From: WVXT01 sp964345635
GTDB lineage: Bacteria; UBA6262; WVXT01
Assembly (NCBI GenBank): GCA_964345635.1
Contig: CAYFRM010000040.1
Coordinates: forward strand, 1 to 63,564
Direction of reading: 5' to 3'
Length of the DNA: 63,564 nucleotides
Made by a program: the position numbers and the translations under genes
Shown here: piece by piece, positions 15,420-23,815 of the stretch
How the letters are laid out: each line of letters opens with the position of its first letter
Position numbering within the stretch: position 1 is the stretch's first letter
The notes under the pieces: generated by a model
Seen by the model: only the letters and a program-made list of their open reading frames with translations
Told to the model about the DNA's origin: nothing
The model's database searches: none

Positions 15420-16706
15420 CTATCTTACCATCCGATTTATGGCATCCATAAAGCCGGGGAAGGATGTATCGATACAGGCAACATCGTTTACGGTAGTCTC
15501 ACCATCGGCAATCAGCCCGGCAATGGTCAGTGCCATAGCCATGCGGTGGTCGCCGAAACTATTAACCGAACTACCTGCCAATCTCTTCCCTCCGGAAATT
15601 ACCATTCCGTCTCTTTTTTCTTTTACGGAAGCTCCCATTCGGGAAAGTTGAGAAACCAGATTGCCTATGCGGTCGCTCTCCTTGACTCGCAATTCCTGAG
15701 CATTGCTGATTTGAGTTATCCCTTCGGCTTGCGTTGCCGCCACGGCCAAGACAGGAATCTCGTCTATGATTCTGGGAATCAACTGGCCCCTTATTTCGGT
15801 TCCTCTCAGGCTGCTACTTTTTACGACAAGGTCGGCTGCTGGCTCTCCACAAAGCTCACGGACGTTATCAATTACAATGTCGGCTCCCATCTTCTTAAGG
15901 ATATCTATGATCCCCGTGCGCGTGGGATTGATTCCCACTCCCCTTATTTTGATTTGCGAATTCTGTAAAACAAGGCAGGCAATGATAAAGAAGGCCGCGG
16001 AAGAGATATCTCCGGGAACGGTAATCTGTCTTGCCTTTAATTCCGAGATTCCTTCAATAAAAACAGTCCTTCCCTTGACTTCTACAGGAGCACCCAGATA
16101 TTTTAACATCCGTTCCGTATGGTCTCTCGACGGCGAAAGCTCAGTGAGGCTCGTCCTCCCTGCAGCATATAGTCCTGCCAGAAGAACGCAGGATTTCACC
16201 TGGGCGCTGGCAACAGGAGAATGGTAATCTATAGGACGTAATTTCTGCCCCACAATGGTTATCGGCGGATGGTTGTCGTCGGGGCTACTTATCTTTGCTC
16301 CCATTTCCCTTAAGGGGAGAATGATTCTTCTCATCGGTCTTTTCCGCAGAGACTCATCACCGGTCATCGTGGAAGAGAAATCTTGCCCGGCAAGAATTCC
16401 GCTGAGGAGTCTCATAGTAGTTCCCGAATTGCCTACGTCGATAACCTCTTTGGCCGGAGACAACCCCTTTAATCCTTGCCCGTGAATAGTCAATCCTTGC
16501 CCGGCTTGTTCTTCTATTTCTATCCCCAGTTTAACGAAAGCATTTAATGTGTTCCGACAGTCAACGCAATCGGAAAGCCCCTTAACTCTGGTTTCCCCCC
16601 GGGCGATGCTACCCAGCATAATAGCGCGGTGAGAAATAGATTTGTCCCCGGGCAAAGAAATTTCCCCTTCAATTTTCTTCTTTGTTTCTATTTTAATACT
16701 TTTCAT
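15420..16706 (-). CDS. aroA: 3-phosphoshikimate 1-carboxyvinyltransferase (EPSP synthase)
   Basis: 428 residues, normal for the family. Visible signatures: LPGDKSISHRA near the N-terminus, GNSGTTMRL at about 91-99, DESLRKRPMR, DISSAAFF in the middle and KESDRI near the C-terminus. It transfers the enolpyruvyl group of PEP to shikimate-3-phosphate. It starts 2 nt after tyrA and is followed by cmk. It forms the end of the aromatic run pheA-hisC-aroF-tyrA-aroA. Confidence 0.96.
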   Translation of the reverse strand: MKSIKIETKKKIEGEISLPGDKSISHRAIMLGSIARGETRVKGLSDCVDCRNTLNAFVKLGIEIEEQAGQGLTIHGQGLKGLSPAKEVIDVGNSGTTMRLLSGILAGQDFSSTMTGDESLRKRPMRRIILPLREMGAKISSPDDNHPPITIVGQKLRPIDYHSPVASAQVKSCVLLAGLYAAGRTSLTELSPSRDHTERMLKYLGAPVEVKGRTVFIEGISELKARQITVPGDISSAAFFIIACLVLQNSQIKIRGVGINPTRTGIIDILKKMGADIVIDNVRELCGEPAADLVVKSSSLRGTEIRGQLIPRIIDEIPVLAVAATQAEGITQISNAQELRVKESDRIGNLVSQLSRMGASVKEKRDGMVISGGKRLAGSSVNSFGDHRMAMALTIAGLIADGETTVNDVACIDTSFPGFMDAINRMVR

Positions 16707-16708
16707 GT

Positions 16709-17608
16709 TTACGACCCGATTATTTTTTTTCTCGCCAGTCTACCTCTATTAAACAAGTCCTGAAGGTCTTTCTTTTTATTCTTTTCAATTGACTTTTTGA
16801 TTTTTCCCAGACGCTCTACCATTACCCTGATACTTTTTGAAATCGCTTTGCTATTGGACATACAGATATCTATCCACATTTCAGGACTGCTGTCTGCAAT
16901 TCTGGTCATATCCGAGATACTTCCCGCGATGATTCTACTGGCTCGCTGGTCTTTTTTACAAACCCTGCCTATAAGATTGGCTAATGTGGACGCCAGTACG
17001 TGGGGCAAGTGGCTCGTATATGCTACGAGATAATCGTGTTCTTCAGGTTTAAGCAAAAGAACTCTCGCTCCCATTCTTTTCCAGAGGTCTCCCACTACCT
17101 TAACCGCTCGTCGGTTATTCTTATCTGCCGGAGTCAGAACGCAGGTGGTGCCCGAGAAAATATCGGCCCTGGCATTTCTTACTCCTTGCTTCTCGGAACC
17201 TGCCATGGGGTGACCGCCGATGAAAGAAACCTCACCCCTTCTCCCTTTGCCGGCAGATTTTGCGAGAATCTCCCGGACTTCCTTAACCACTTTTTCCTTC
17301 GTGCTCCCTACGTCAGTTACAATGCAGCCATCTTTTAAATGGGGTAATATCCTCTTAACGATAAGTGGAATCTTGTCCACAGGCGCGGCAACCATAACTA
17401 TGTCCGAATCTTTGACCCCTCTGGCAAAATCGGTAGTGTAGCTATCAATGGCACCCAGTCTCTTTGCCTCTTTTAACTTGTGGATATGGCGACCGATTCC
17501 TACCACTTGCCGGGCGAGTCTCTTCTTTTTCAGAGCTAAACCGAAAGACCCTCCCATTAAACCCACGCCAATTATACTCACCTTAAAAAGTGACAGGTAC
17601 TTTTTCAT
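16709..17608 (-). CDS. tyrA: prephenate dehydrogenase
   Basis: 299 residues with Rossmann motif IIGVGLMGGSFG at about 12-23, then GGHPMAGSE and the helical dehydrogenase domain. It oxidises prephenate to 4-hydroxyphenylpyruvate with NAD(P). No ACT domain is present. The ATG at 17608 overlaps the transposase stop by ATGA, and the first eight codons (MKKYLSLF) are read from the terminal repeat of that element. The codons after the repeat (GTG 17581, then SIIGVG) look like the ancestral start. Either start gives a complete enzyme; the longer one is favoured by the translational coupling. Confidence 0.94.
   Translation of the reverse strand: MKKYLSLFKVSIIGVGLMGGSFGLALKKKRLARQVVGIGRHIHKLKEAKRLGAIDSYTTDFARGVKDSDIVMVAAPVDKIPLIVKRILPHLKDGCIVTDVGSTKEKVVKEVREILAKSAGKGRRGEVSFIGGHPMAGSEKQGVRNARADIFSGTTCVLTPADKNNRRAVKVVGDLWKRMGARVLLLKPEEHDYLVAYTSHLPHVLASTLANLIGRVCKKDQRASRIIAGSISDMTRIADSSPEMWIDICMSNSKAISKSIRVMVERLGKIKKSIEKNKKKDLQDLFNRGRLARKKIIGS
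17585..17605. repeat. downstream terminal repeat of transposase unit
   Basis: Arms AAAAAGT (17585-17591) and ACTTTTT (17599-17605) around GACAGGT. The same bases encode the end-adjacent region of the transposase and the N-terminus of tyrA. Confidence 0.85.
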
Positions 17609-18288
17609 TTCTCTTTCCTTTTTTTCGGTTTGCCCTTATGAGACCAAAGGGATACCAATCCTTTCCTCTTCATCTCTTCCACAAACTCTCTCGAACCAAA
17701 CGCCCCTTCCCTGAAATATCTCTCTTCTCCTCGTCTTTCCTTTAACCCATCTTTCATAAATTCTCTGTATATCTGTTGTCTATCCAGGTCACTATCCGCT
17801 AAACCAAGATATTCTGGACTAAAATCTATTAAATAGTCCCTTTCTCCTTCTCCATAGGCTCTGTAACTACTCCAGTAATACCATTTTGGTTCTTCCACTA
17901 TCCCTGCTTTTACCGGATTTAGTTCTATATATCTTCCACACTCCAAAAGATATCTGCCCTCCTGAATCAGGAAACTCTTGAATCTTTCTTGCCATAAATG
18001 TCCTATTCCTCCGTAACTTTTTCTGTAATACTGTGCATATCTCCATTTTATACCTTTCATTGCCTCACTTAGTTCTCTCCCATTAGTAGCCTTTGCTATT
18101 AAATGTATATGATTCCCCATTAAAACATAATGGTATATTTCAAGCTCATACTTCTTCTTGTAAAAGGAAAGGATATCCAGAAATTCTTGATAGTCTTTAT
18201 CCTTATGGAATATAACCTGTTGGTTATTTCCACGGCTTAATATGTGATAGATGCCATTTTCTATAGTAAATCTTGCTCTACGCGGCAT
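17605..18288 (-). CDS. REP-associated tyrosine transposase (Y1 HUH)
   Basis: 227 residues of the Y1_Tnp (PF01797) RAYT subgroup. The metal-binding HUH pair is H60-I-H62 in VLMGNHIHL, and the catalytic tyrosine is Y120 in GRYIELNPVKAG. These enzymes cut single-stranded DNA at folded REP hairpins and are usually domesticated single-copy genes. GGAG lies about 8 nt before the ATG, so the gene appears intact. The C-terminus is very Lys/Arg-rich. Its stop overlaps the tyrA ATG. The flanking hairpin repeats are its probable substrates. Confidence 0.92.
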   Translation of the reverse strand: MPRRARFTIENGIYHILSRGNNQQVIFHKDKDYQEFLDILSFYKKKYELEIYHYVLMGNHIHLIAKATNGRELSEAMKGIKWRYAQYYRKSYGGIGHLWQERFKSFLIQEGRYLLECGRYIELNPVKAGIVEEPKWYYWSSYRAYGEGERDYLIDFSPEYLGLADSDLDRQQIYREFMKDGLKERRGEERYFREGAFGSREFVEEMKRKGLVSLWSHKGKPKKRKEK

Positions 18289-18300
18289 TATTTAGCTCCC

Positions 18301-18367
18301 AAAAAGTACCTGTCACTTTTTCTTTGAAAAAAGTACCTGTCACTTTTTTTATGTCACTTTTTTATCA
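18301..18367. repeat. tandem upstream repeats of transposase unit
   Basis: Two complete copies (18301-18321 and 18327-18349) in the same orientation, 5 nt apart, then a fragment TGTCACTTTTTT at 18353-18364. They fill the 79-nt gap between the aroF stop and the transposase ATG. Confidence 0.85.
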
Positions 18368-19381
18368 CTATAAGTTTCTGCCTATTGTGCGGGCAAGTTT
18401 CTTTAGTTCCTGCATTAAGCTGGCGAATTTTTCTGGCAGGAGAGACTGTCTTCCGTCAGATAGGGCGTGTTCCGGGTCGGAATGTACTTCGATGATCAGA
18501 CCGTCGGCGCCGCAGGCAATTGCCGCTTTAGACATCGAACCCACAAAATTGCGCACGCCAGTCCCGTGCGAGGGGTCTACAATTACCGGCAGATGGCTCC
18601 AGGCTTTTATCGCGGGAATTGCGTTTAAATCCAGAGTAAACCTGGTGGCACTCTCGAAAGTTCTGATACCTCGTTCGCAGAGAATCACGTTTGAATTTCC
18701 GTTGGTAACAATGTATTCGGCAGACATCAACCACTCTTCGATTGTCGTAGCTATGCCTCGCTTAAGTAGTATGGGCTTTTTGCTTTTGCCAGCTTCTTTC
18801 AAAAGCTCGAAATTTTGAACATTGCGGGCTCCAATCTGGATAATGTCCGCATAGCGGGAAACTAACTCTACCTGTTCTATGTTCATAGCCTCGGTAACTA
18901 CCGGAAGGCCCGTTGCTTTCTTCGCTTTGGCCAAGTACTTCAATCCCCTCTCTCCCAATCCCTGAAAAGAATAGGGAGAAGTTCTCGGCTTGAAAGCCCC
19001 TCCGCGAAGAATTTTTGCTCCTGCTTTTTTTACGTCACTGGCAATAGAGAGAAGGAGGTCTTCCTTTTCCACCGAGCAGGGCCCTGCCATAACCACTATA
19101 TCTTTTCCCCCTATGGAAACATTGCCCAGCTCAACTATAGTATCTTCTTTTTTGAATTCCCTGCTGACCAGCTTGTAAGGTTTAGAGATGGGAGTAATCG
19201 ACTCCACGGTAAAGAACGCTTCAAACACCTCTCTGGCAGCAATAGCATTTTCGCCAATAACTCCGATTACTGTTCTCTCAGCACCCTGGGAAATGTGGGC
19301 TCGAAATCCCAGCTCTTCTATCTTTTTAACCAGCTCTTCAATCCCTTGCTTCGTGGTCCCTGGTTTTAGTGTTAGGAACAT
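18368..19381 (-). CDS. aroF: 3-deoxy-7-phosphoheptulonate synthase (DAHP synthase)
   Basis: 337 residues of the AroA-I-beta / Thermotoga type: a ferredoxin-like regulatory domain at about 1-68, then the TIM barrel with VMAGPCSVE, LRGGAFKPRTSPYSFQG, QIGARNVQNF, LLKRG and DPSHGTG. It condenses PEP and erythrose-4-phosphate as the first step of the shikimate pathway. The N-terminal domain in such enzymes mediates Tyr/Phe feedback. The ATG lies 10 nt inside hisC. It is followed by the transposase insertion that separates it from tyrA. Confidence 0.95.
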   Translation of the reverse strand: MFLTLKPGTTKQGIEELVKKIEELGFRAHISQGAERTVIGVIGENAIAAREVFEAFFTVESITPISKPYKLVSREFKKEDTIVELGNVSIGGKDIVVMAGPCSVEKEDLLLSIASDVKKAGAKILRGGAFKPRTSPYSFQGLGERGLKYLAKAKKATGLPVVTEAMNIEQVELVSRYADIIQIGARNVQNFELLKEAGKSKKPILLKRGIATTIEEWLMSAEYIVTNGNSNVILCERGIRTFESATRFTLDLNAIPAIKAWSHLPVIVDPSHGTGVRNFVGSMSKAAIACGADGLIIEVHSDPEHALSDGRQSLLPEKFASLMQELKKLARTIGRNL

Positions 19382-20469
19382 TTGTCCAAAACCTCCCTTA
19401 GGGCATTGATGAATCGCCTGTTCTGCTGGGGCAGTCCTACGGTCACCCTGATGAATTCCGGTAAATCGTATTCAACCATAGCTCTCACAATTATTCCCTT
19501 CTTCAATAATTTTTCAAACACGTTCTGTCCATTACCTACCTTGAGGAGAATATGGTTAGCCACCGAGGGAACGAATTCAATACCCATCTTCGCCAGATTT
19601 TTCTCCAGGTATTTCTTTTCCTTGCCAACCAGTTCACGGCTGCGCTTAATGTGCGCCTTATCGGAAAGGCTGGCCATAGCTGCTATCTGAGCCAGCGAAT
19701 TGGTATTGAACGGAGGTCTGATTCTCTCCATAAAGCCGATCAATTCCGATCTCCCTACGCCATAGCCGATGCGCAATCCTGCCAGTCCATAAATTTTGGA
19801 AAAGGTGCGCAGCACAATTAACGTTTGCCCTTTCTTAATATAGGGAAGAGTCTGAGGATAATCTTTTCTTGTTACGTACTCCCGGTAAGCTTCGTCAAAT
19901 ACCACCATTACCTCTTCCGGAAGACCATCCATAAATTTTTCTACTTCCTTCTCTGTAACATAAGTTCCCGTAGGATTGTTAGGGTTGGCTACAAATACTA
20001 TTTTCGTCCTTTCCGTTATTGCCCTCTTCATTGCCTCCAGGTCATGGGTAAAATTTCTCATGGGGACTCTTTTGATCTGACAACCCATCAGTTCTCCCGC
20101 CATCTCGTAGCGAATGAAGGCATGCCTGGAGACTACGATTTCGTCGACGGGATTCAGGAAAGTTTTCCCGATGATTTCGATTATTTCATCCGTTCCGCTA
20201 CCCAGGATAATATTTTCCGGATGCACCTTTAAATTCTTGGCCAAAGTCTTCTTCAAATAAAAACCGCTACCATCGGGATACAGGTTCACTCGATGGAGAG
20301 CCCTTTTCATGGCGCTGACTGCCCGGGAAGAAGGTCCCAGAGGATTCTCATTGGAAGCCAGTTTATCTACTCTGGCAAGACCTAATTCTCTTTTCACTTC
20401 CTCCATTGGCTTGCCAGGGAGGTAGGGTTGAAAATCCAAAATATTTTTTCTGACAAGTTTTTCAATCAT
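19372..20469 (-). CDS. hisC: histidinol-phosphate / aromatic aminotransferase
   Basis: 365 residues from ATG 20469, chosen because GGAGGA lies 7 nt upstream; 21 further codons upstream overlap pheA and are unlikely. It is a class II PLP aminotransferase of the HisC type: SNENPLGPS near the N-terminus, ANPNNPTGT, DEAYREY and the PLP lysine in TFSKIYGLAGLRIGY. Its place between pheA and aroF suggests that it transaminates prephenate or aryl-pyruvates, as HisC homologues in aromatic clusters do; histidine biosynthesis is an additional possibility. It overlaps aroF by 10 nt. Confidence 0.92.
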   Translation of the reverse strand: MIEKLVRKNILDFQPYLPGKPMEEVKRELGLARVDKLASNENPLGPSSRAVSAMKRALHRVNLYPDGSGFYLKKTLAKNLKVHPENIILGSGTDEIIEIIGKTFLNPVDEIVVSRHAFIRYEMAGELMGCQIKRVPMRNFTHDLEAMKRAITERTKIVFVANPNNPTGTYVTEKEVEKFMDGLPEEVMVVFDEAYREYVTRKDYPQTLPYIKKGQTLIVLRTFSKIYGLAGLRIGYGVGRSELIGFMERIRPPFNTNSLAQIAAMASLSDKAHIKRSRELVGKEKKYLEKNLAKMGIEFVPSVANHILLKVGNGQNVFEKLLKKGIIVRAMVEYDLPEFIRVTVGLPQQNRRFINALREVLDKCS

Positions 20470-20486
20470 TAAAGTATCCTCCCAAA

Positions 20487-21551
20487 TCACTCGCTTCTGG
20501 GATAAGAGCCCAATATTTTGAGAAACAGACATTCTTTTTCCAGTTGCCGCAAAGCACTTTTCACATTTTCTTCTTCCACGTGTCCGGCAAAGTCAACAAA
20601 GAATATATACTCCCAGGCCCTGAGCTTGGTCGGTCGGGATTCGATCTTGGTTAGATTAATTCTATTTTTCCGGAACGGGATAAGCATATCGTGTAGCGCC
20701 CCCACCCTATCTTTGATGGAGAAAAGAATGGAGGTTTTATCCTGTCCGCTTTTTCCGGGGTAACTCTTACCTATTACCAGAAAGCGGGTAAAATTCTGCA
20801 CGTTATCCTCAATACCCTCGGCGATTATTTTCAGGTCATATAAAGAGGCCGCAAGACGGGAAGCTATTGCTCCGCCCTCAGGGTCTTTCTCTGCCAGCTC
20901 CGCTGCCTTGGCAGTAGAAGATGTCTCTACCAACTCCGCGTTGGGCAGGCTGTCTTCAATCCAATTTCTGGACTGGGCAATTGCCTGAGGATGAGAATAA
21001 ATTCTCTTTATCTCCCCCAGTTCCCTCGCCCGGGAAAGGAGATTATGAGAGATTTCCAGAAGCAATTCGGAACAGATTTTCAATTCCGAAGCGACGAACA
21101 TATCCAGTGTATGATTGATTACCCCTTCCGTCGAGTTCTCAATGGGCACAACTCCGTAATCGGAGCGACCCTTTTCCACCTCGGAGAAAACGTCGGCTAT
21201 GCTCTTGGCAGAAGTAAAATCGGCAAATTTACCGAAATTCTTCACTGCTGCCAAATGGGTGAATGTGGCGGGCGGCCCTAGATAAGCTACCCTCAATTTC
21301 TTCTGCATCGACCGGGAAACGTTCAAAATTTCCTGTAAGATTCCTTTTAACGCTTCATTAGGTAGCGGGCCTTTATTCTTCTTAAGCAGCCTCTCCAATA
21401 TCTTCTTTTCCCGGTGAGGAGCATAAAATTCCTGCTTTTCCTTTGCTTTCAATTTTGCAATTTCCTGCACCGCTCTGGTTCTCTGGTTCAACAATTTCAA
21501 AATTTGGTTATCTACTGTGTCAATTTTTTCCCTTAAACTTTTTAAGTCCAT
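20487..21551 (-). CDS. pheA: bifunctional chorismate mutase/prephenate dehydratase
   Basis: 354 residues. Chorismate mutase helices span about 1-85 (LREKIDTVDNQILKLLNQR), followed by the prephenate dehydratase domain from AYLGPPATFTHLAA at about 89 to 270. The C-terminal ACT domain has the Phe-binding ESRPT motif (TKIESRPTK) near residue 305. It makes phenylpyruvate from chorismate with feedback by phenylalanine. GGGAGG precedes the ATG. It starts 18 nt after scpB and leads the aromatic cluster. Confidence 0.95.
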   Translation of the reverse strand: MDLKSLREKIDTVDNQILKLLNQRTRAVQEIAKLKAKEKQEFYAPHREKKILERLLKKNKGPLPNEALKGILQEILNVSRSMQKKLRVAYLGPPATFTHLAAVKNFGKFADFTSAKSIADVFSEVEKGRSDYGVVPIENSTEGVINHTLDMFVASELKICSELLLEISHNLLSRARELGEIKRIYSHPQAIAQSRNWIEDSLPNAELVETSSTAKAAELAEKDPEGGAIASRLAASLYDLKIIAEGIEDNVQNFTRFLVIGKSYPGKSGQDKTSILFSIKDRVGALHDMLIPFRKNRINLTKIESRPTKLRAWEYIFFVDFAGHVEEENVKSALRQLEKECLFLKILGSYPRSE

Positions 21552-21569
21552 GGATTATCCCTCCCGTCT

Positions 21570-22103
21570 TTATCCACTTACCGGTGGTTTTATCTCCTCC
21601 AGACTGGGAATTTCGGATAGGTCTTTTAACCCAAAGTAACGCAGGAATTCCTGAGACGTTGCATATAGCATTGGGCGACCCGGTAGCCTTTTCCTCCCCG
21701 AAATTCTAATCAATTTCTTTTCCAAAAGCGTCCGCAACACGCCAGAAGCATCGACTCCCCTTATCTTTTCTATTTCTCCCCGGGTAACGGGCTGTTTATA
21801 AGCGATGATGGAGAGCGTCTCCAGAGCAGGCAGTGAAAGTTGAAAAGTAGTTTGTGCTTTATAAAGTTTTCTCACCCAGCGGGAAAATTCTCCCCTGGTA
21901 AAAATCTGGTATCCCTGGGCAATGTTCAGAACTTGTAGCGCGCTATTTCTCAGCTCGTATTCTCTCTGCAAATCTTCCAAAGCCTCTTTTATCTCGCCAG
22001 AATTATCGATTTCCGTAATCTCCCCCAGTCTTTCTATACTCAACGGTCTATCAGAGAAAAATAAGAGACATTCAATTATGTTTTTCAATTCTTCTTTTTC
22101 CAT
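21570..22103 (-). CDS. scpB: segregation and condensation protein B
   Basis: 177 residues of ScpB with tandem winged-helix domains. Typical blocks are ECLLFFSDRPLSIERL at about 10-25, LETLSIIAYKQPVTRGEIE and the RGVDASGVLRTLLEK/GRPMLYATS region. It is the kleisin-associated partner of SMC-ScpA in chromosome condensation. It is 5 nt after scpA. Confidence 0.95.
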   Translation of the reverse strand: MEKEELKNIIECLLFFSDRPLSIERLGEITEIDNSGEIKEALEDLQREYELRNSALQVLNIAQGYQIFTRGEFSRWVRKLYKAQTTFQLSLPALETLSIIAYKQPVTRGEIEKIRGVDASGVLRTLLEKKLIRISGRKRLPGRPMLYATSQEFLRYFGLKDLSEIPSLEEIKPPVSG

Positions 22104-22108
22104 TGTCT

Positions 22109-22843
22109 TTATGCTACCCCTTCCCGCTTTGCCCTGTATATCCTTATATGCCCGAATGGCCTTGCCTGGCGAGCAAAAACCGTTCTCAACCGGATTAGCT
22201 CCAGAAGAGCCAGGAAAGTTACTATTAGAAGTCTCTTGGTCCTCTGGCCAGAAAATATGGTTTCAAAATTGATAAATCTTTTGTTTTCCAGAAGGTTCAG
22301 GATTTCCCGAATTCTGTCTTCCACCCTGATGTCTTCCTGAATTATTTCCCGCACCTCTTTTTCCGCGCGAAATACCACTTTCTGGAAGGCGTCCATAAGG
22401 TCAAAAAGCGAGGCCTCGATGGTATAATCTTCATCCTGGGGAACCAGAGGAAGACGCCCGTATACGTCCCTTTGAATTGCCTCCTTCTCTTTTAAAATAC
22501 CGGCTGCTTCTTTAAATTTCTTATATTCCATGAGTCTGGCCGCCAATTCCGCCCGGGGATCCTCAATCTCTTCCTCCTCAATTGTTTCTGGTGAGGGTAG
22601 TAACATTCTCGATTTTATGTGGATTAAGGTAGCAGCCATTACCAGAAATTCTCCCGCAAAATTCAGGTTCAGCTTCCGGAAAAGTTTTATGTAGTTCAAA
22701 TAGTCGGCCGTGATTTCTGCTATGGGGATATTGAATATATCCAGCTCGTTTTTTTTAACCAGGTGTAACAACAAGTCGAGAGGACCCTCGAATACCTCCA
22801 GTCTCACCTTATAATCCGTTACACTCTCCTCTTTATAGTCCAA
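22109..22843 (-). CDS. scpA: segregation and condensation protein A (kleisin)
   Basis: 244 residues with the ScpA signature LEVFEGPLDLLLHLVKKN and a C-terminal winged helix. It bridges SMC heads with ScpB. The start is uncertain. The called start is TTG 22843, overlapping trpS by 11 nt with a poor ribosome-binding site. An internal GAGGAG (22831-22826) is placed exactly 6 nt before ACG 22819, which would give the conserved N-terminus DYKVRLEVF directly. GTG 22807 is a third option. Confidence 0.93.
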   Translation of the reverse strand: MDYKEESVTDYKVRLEVFEGPLDLLLHLVKKNELDIFNIPIAEITADYLNYIKLFRKLNLNFAGEFLVMAATLIHIKSRMLLPSPETIEEEEIEDPRAELAARLMEYKKFKEAAGILKEKEAIQRDVYGRLPLVPQDEDYTIEASLFDLMDAFQKVVFRAEKEVREIIQEDIRVEDRIREILNLLENKRFINFETIFSGQRTKRLLIVTFLALLELIRLRTVFARQARPFGHIRIYRAKREGVA

Positions 22844-23813
22844 TCGCTTCTCTCACTTTCTTAAGCGTTTCCTGAGTAATCTTTTGAGCACTGAGACGGC
22901 CCTGATTGAGGATCCTGGTGAGCTCTTCCGGATGCGCCTCCAATTCTTTCCTTTTTGCCTGAATCGATTTCAATCTCTCTATCAAAGCTTCGCTCAAAAC
23001 CTTCTTACAGGCCACGCAGCCTATTTTCCCACTTTTACAGTCGGCGGTTATTGCATCTATTTTGGGGGAATTAAATATCTTATGTAAGCCATATGCCGTA
23101 CACACGTCGGGGTGTCCGGGGTCATGCGCTCTAATCCGGCTGGGGTCGGTAATCATAGACGCTACCTTTTCCCGAATAACCTGCGGAGGGTCCGATAAGA
23201 AAATGCAATTATCATAGCTCTTACTCATCTTGCGGCCATCGGTTCCCAAAAGTTTGGGCACTTTAGTAAGAAGAGCCTGTGGCTCGGGAAAAATGTTTTT
23301 ATATAAGAAATTGAAGCGCCGGGCAATCTCCCGGCACAGTTCCAGATGGGGCAGTTGGTCTTCACCCACAGGTACGGCATCGGCTTTGTACACTAAAATG
23401 TCTGCCGCTTGCAGAACAGGATACCCCAGAAATCCGTAAGTAGAAAGGTTCTTATCCTTCAATTCCTGTTGTTGCTGCTTGTAAGTGGGGCACCTTTCCA
23501 GCCAGCTTAAAGGAATAAACATAGAAAATAGAAGATGCAGTTCCGCGTGCTCCAGAACATGAGACTGCACGAACATCGTGCACTTTTCAGGGTCGAGACC
23601 TGCCGATATCCAATCAATAACCATCTCTTTGATATTCGTTTTAATCTCTTTCGGGTTTTCGTACTCTGTCGTGAGAGCGTGCCAGTCTGCTACCATGTAG
23701 AAACATTCGTATTCGTCCTGTAAAGCTGCCCAATTGGCGAGTGCTCCTACCAGATGTCCCACGTGTAACTTTCCGCTGGGACGCATTCCACTTAAAATTC
23801 TTTTCCTGGTCAT
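22833..23813 (-). CDS. trpS: tryptophanyl-tRNA synthetase
   Basis: 326 residues from ATG 23813; a GTG 24 nt upstream overlaps the M50 gene. It is a class Ic synthetase. The HIGH-equivalent PSGKLHVGHL is near the N-terminus and KMSKS is seen in GRKMSKSYDN. A CxxC-like cluster (CKSGKIGCVACKK) lies in the C-terminal third, resembling the Fe-S or zinc cysteine set seen in some bacterial TrpRS. It charges tRNA-Trp. It starts just after the M50 protease stop. Confidence 0.95.
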   Translation of the reverse strand: MTRKRILSGMRPSGKLHVGHLVGALANWAALQDEYECFYMVADWHALTTEYENPKEIKTNIKEMVIDWISAGLDPEKCTMFVQSHVLEHAELHLLFSMFIPLSWLERCPTYKQQQQELKDKNLSTYGFLGYPVLQAADILVYKADAVPVGEDQLPHLELCREIARRFNFLYKNIFPEPQALLTKVPKLLGTDGRKMSKSYDNCIFLSDPPQVIREKVASMITDPSRIRAHDPGHPDVCTAYGLHKIFNSPKIDAITADCKSGKIGCVACKKVLSEALIERLKSIQAKRKELEAHPEELTRILNQGRLSAQKITQETLKKVREAIGL

Positions 23814-23815
23814 TT

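Larger units (their letters stand above)
17585..18350 (-). mobile_element. RAYT-type transposase unit with flanking repeats
   Basis: A single Y1-HUH transposase gene bounded by short repeats. One copy (17585-17605) lies downstream and is inverted relative to two full copies upstream (18301-18321 and 18327-18349). Each repeat can itself fold, with AAAAAGT and ACTTTTT as a 7-bp stem around GACAGGT. This is the arrangement known for REP-associated tyrosine transposases. The unit lies between aroF and tyrA in the same orientation as the operon. Confidence 0.85.
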
